Positions 47,922 through 49,511 of a stretch of 49,511 nt of DNA are shown piece after piece. The DNA comes from Bacteroidales bacterium (GTDB lineage: Bacteria > Bacteroidota > Bacteroidia > Bacteroidales > UBA932). The stretch is from contig JAFVAU010000004.1 of NCBI GenBank assembly GCA_017480345.1, forward strand, positions 1-49,511, read 5' to 3'. A program made the position numbers and the translations under genes. The notes beneath the pieces were generated by a model. It saw only the letters and a list, made by a program, of their open reading frames with translations. It did not search any database and was not told the origin of the DNA. Positions within the stretch are counted from its first letter, which is position 1; every line of letters starts with the position of its first letter.

Positions 47922-49126
47922 CGCCGGTTTGCCTTGAACAGCGTCTTTAAGTCCATCCTGAAGAAATCCTCCAGGGGAAGACCTTCGGGGCCGACGATAA
48001 AGGCGCTGGTAATATGTTCAGCGTAGAGTTCTTTGAACTTCTCGTAGCCTGCCGTATTGTCGGCGCTGCTGCTTTTGACCTCTATGGCCACCAGGGCCTG
48101 ACCTTTCTTGAGAACGTAATCGCACTCCTCTTTCTTGTCATTGCGCCAGTAAAGGAGTTCGAACCCATCCAGGAGCGAACGGTTTGCAAGATGTGCACCC
48201 ACGGCAGATTCTACCTGGCGGCCCCACTCCGTAGCATCTGTTGCGGCCTCCTCAATGGTATAGGTTCCATATCGGTTGCGAAAGGCACTGTTGTACACTT
48301 GCATCTTGGGAATGGAGTTCTTTTCCTTGATGGGAGAGGGTGAATACTTCTGCAGGGGCTTTACCAACATGGTCTTGTCCAAGGCCTCCAAATAGGACTT
48401 GATGGTAGGGACTGTGCCGCTGTTCATCGTACCCTGCATCTTGGTAAGAGACAGTTCTCGGGCAGATTCAATGCAGGCCAGTTCAAAGACCTGGCGCAGC
48501 AGGGCCGGGTTACGGATCTCGTCGATTTCCAAGATGTCACGGGTAAGGATGGGCGAGATAATGGTGTCTTCCATCAAATCCCGCCAGCGGTCTTCGTCCT
48601 TTATGTCAGGCGCCAAGCCGGGGAATCCGCCAAAATAGATGTACTGAGGCATGGTGAATCCGAAGGCATCCCGCATCTCGTGCCACTCCCAATAACCCAT
48701 TTTGATGGATTCGAAACGTCCCTCCAGAGATTCTTCCAATCCCTTCTGCAGAAGGACGCGGGAAGAGCCCAGGAGAATGACCTTGAGGTTGCGTTTGTCG
48801 CGGGTATCCCGATCCCACTCCTTTTTCACCTGCTCGCTCCAGGTCCGGATCTTCTGGACTTCGTCAATGATGAGGATGCGTTCCTGTTCTGAGTGGATGT
48901 CCATTTTCATCCTTGCTTCCTGCCAACGGGCCGGAATCCAAGTCGTGTCCTCGCGGTTGACGCCATCGGCCGACAAGAAGTCAAAAGGGATGTCAATACC
49001 TTCCGTAAATTGGCCGACAAGGGTGGATTTGCCCACCTGGCGAGGTCCCATGATGATTTGCATACGCCTCCGGGGCTCTGCCATGCGGCTCTTTAATATC
49101 GCTAAATGTTGTCTCTCGTATAACAT
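47918..49126 (-). CDS. AAA-type ATPase with DUF4143 domain
   Basis: A 402-residue cytosolic protein of the common DUF4143 ATPase group. Walker A is IIMGPRQVGKSTL (about 24-36), Walker B is RILIIDEVQKI, and a sensor-like KVILLGSSRVLL follows. The YFGGFPGLAPDI segment is usual for the group. The C-terminal DUF4143 part ends with a restriction-nuclease-like core (ECDYVLKKGQALVAIEVKSS, PD-(D/E)XK-like). Function of these proteins is not established; they are scattered, strain-variable genes in Bacteroidales. It is convergent with the dipeptidase gene and has its own promoter. It has no apparent link to glycan use. Confidence 0.9.
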   Translation of the reverse strand: MLYERQHLAILKSRMAEPRRRMQIIMGPRQVGKSTLVGQFTEGIDIPFDFLSADGVNREDTTWIPARWQEARMKMDIHSEQERILIIDEVQKIRTWSEQVKKEWDRDTRDKRNLKVILLGSSRVLLQKGLEESLEGRFESIKMGYWEWHEMRDAFGFTMPQYIYFGGFPGLAPDIKDEDRWRDLMEDTIISPILTRDILEIDEIRNPALLRQVFELACIESARELSLTKMQGTMNSGTVPTIKSYLEALDKTMLVKPLQKYSPSPIKEKNSIPKMQVYNSAFRNRYGTYTIEEAATDATEWGRQVESAVGAHLANRSLLDGFELLYWRNDKKEECDYVLKKGQALVAIEVKSSSADNTAGYEKFKELYAEHITSAFIVGPEGLPLEDFFRMDLKTLFKANRR

Positions 49127-49140
49127 GTTTTTAAATTCTG

Positions 49141-49172
49141 TTTTACAAAATTATAAAACATATTTTACAAAA
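49141..49172. repeat. Paired direct repeats TTTTACAAAA at the ATPase promoter
   Basis: TTTTACAAAA occurs exactly at 49141-49150 and 49163-49172, offset 22 bases (about two helical turns), covering the -7 box and spacer of the leftward promoter. This may be an operator for autoregulation, though the AT-richness means chance is possible. Confidence 0.45.
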
Positions 49173-49176
49173 ACAA
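49146..49176 (-). promoter_or_regulatory. Promoter of the DUF4143 ATPase gene
   Basis: Read on the minus strand: TTG (49176-49174), 20 bases, TAATTTTG (49153-49146), about 20 bases before the ATG at 49126. A second weaker candidate (TTG, 18 bases, TAATTTTG) lies at 49294-49266. Confidence 0.65.
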
Positions 49177-49303
49177 CCGTTGCCGACGCTTTCTTCCCGT
49201 AAGCGGAGGTTACTGCTTGGTCATTTTGACCGTTATCTTGGTTTGCGATACTCGCGCAAAATTAACAAAATTACTTCTTTTTTTTTATTCACAACTTTTT
49301 ACG

Positions 49304-49511
49304 TTACTCTTTCTGCCCGTCTACGGACGAAATGCTGATGGTGGCTTCGTCTGCATTGCGGCCCTGGTGGACCTTGACGTTGCGGTAGATATACGAACCG
49401 TATTTTTCCTGCGTCGTACCGTCGAGAAGGTCCCATTTGACCGAATAGGTTCCTTCGGCGAGGGCAATCCGGGCGTCGTCCCCCTTGCTGTAGGAGTAGG
49501 AGAGCGTAGCC
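49304..49511 (-). CDS. C-terminal fragment of an unknown protein (runs off right edge)
   Basis: On the minus strand an open frame enters from the right edge and ends at TAA (49306-49304) after 68 visible residues. It reads ATLSYSYSKGDDARIALAEG, then GTYSVKWDLLDGTTQEKYG and ends SISSVDGQKE. The alternating hydrophobic pattern is that of a beta-sandwich, perhaps the last domain of an exported protein. I do not recognise a family. Coding bias (GCC, GGC, ACC, GTC) agrees with the rest of the window, which supports it being a real gene. Confidence 0.6.
   Translation of the reverse strand, partial: ATLSYSYSKGDDARIALAEGTYSVKWDLLDGTTQEKYGSYIYRNVKVHQGRNADEATISISSVDGQKE

Noticed and set aside
49219-49260. 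Terminator of the right-edge gene
   Set aside because: Small inverted repeats (GGTCA/TGACC; TTTGCG/CGCAAA) are present but neither is followed by a T run on the minus strand.

Overview
The window looks like a chromosomal segment of a GC-rich member of the order Bacteroidales (Bacteroidota). The evidence is a SusC/SusD pair, many lipoprotein signal peptides ending in Ala/Ser-Cys, A-rich ribosome-binding regions, and several promoters of the Bacteroidota type (TTTG or TTG, 19-20 bases, TAnnTTTG). Genus cannot be read from the sequence; coding GC is high for the order, which hints at an uncultured gut lineage (inference).

Layout. 1-98: start of an HTH gene running off the left edge. 99-695: regulatory region. 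696-7316: SusC (with an apparent frameshift in a G tract), SusD and a beta-helix lipoprotein, closed by a terminator. 7545-8138: HicA/HicB toxin-antitoxin pair. 8226-33904: one unbroken rightward run of twelve secreted-enzyme genes with tiny gaps or overlaps (GH92, phosphodiesterase-alkaline phosphatase fusion, GH63-like, GH3, ricin-GH2, NPP-type phosphoesterase, GH3, two GH43, an unrecognised lipoprotein, GH106, GH9), ended by a strong terminator at 33937-33976. 34024-41622: PA14 phosphatase, second GH92, DUF2490-like outer-membrane protein, GH78 rhamnosidase. 41626-42522 (minus): AraC-family regulator. 42653-47136: rhaA-rhaT-rhaB-rhaD. 47169-47921: M15 D,D-dipeptidase lipoprotein. 47918-49126 (minus): DUF4143 ATPase. 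49304-49511 (minus): C-terminus of an unknown protein.

How it works together (inference from families). SusCD binds and imports a branched glycan. Two rhamnosidases of different families (GH106, GH78), two GH92 alpha-mannosidases, beta-glycosidases (GH2, GH3, GH9) and GH43 enzymes take it apart, and three phosphoesterases suggest that it, or a co-ingested ligand, carries phosphate. Released L-rhamnose enters by RhaT and is split to DHAP and L-lactaldehyde by RhaA, RhaB and RhaD. No lactaldehyde reductase or dehydrogenase lies in the window. An 18-base sequence is shared exactly by the susC and rhaA upstream regions, at nearly the same distance from each -7 box, as part of a 21-base-phased direct repeat. 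This is the best evidence that the AraC-type regulator next to rhaA controls both uptake and catabolism, and it is the main regulatory discovery here. Other points of interest are the SusC G-tract frameshift, the unrecognised lipoprotein at 26891-28528, PA14 modules shared between glycosidases and a phosphatase, and an over-used heptamer, ATCGGCC.
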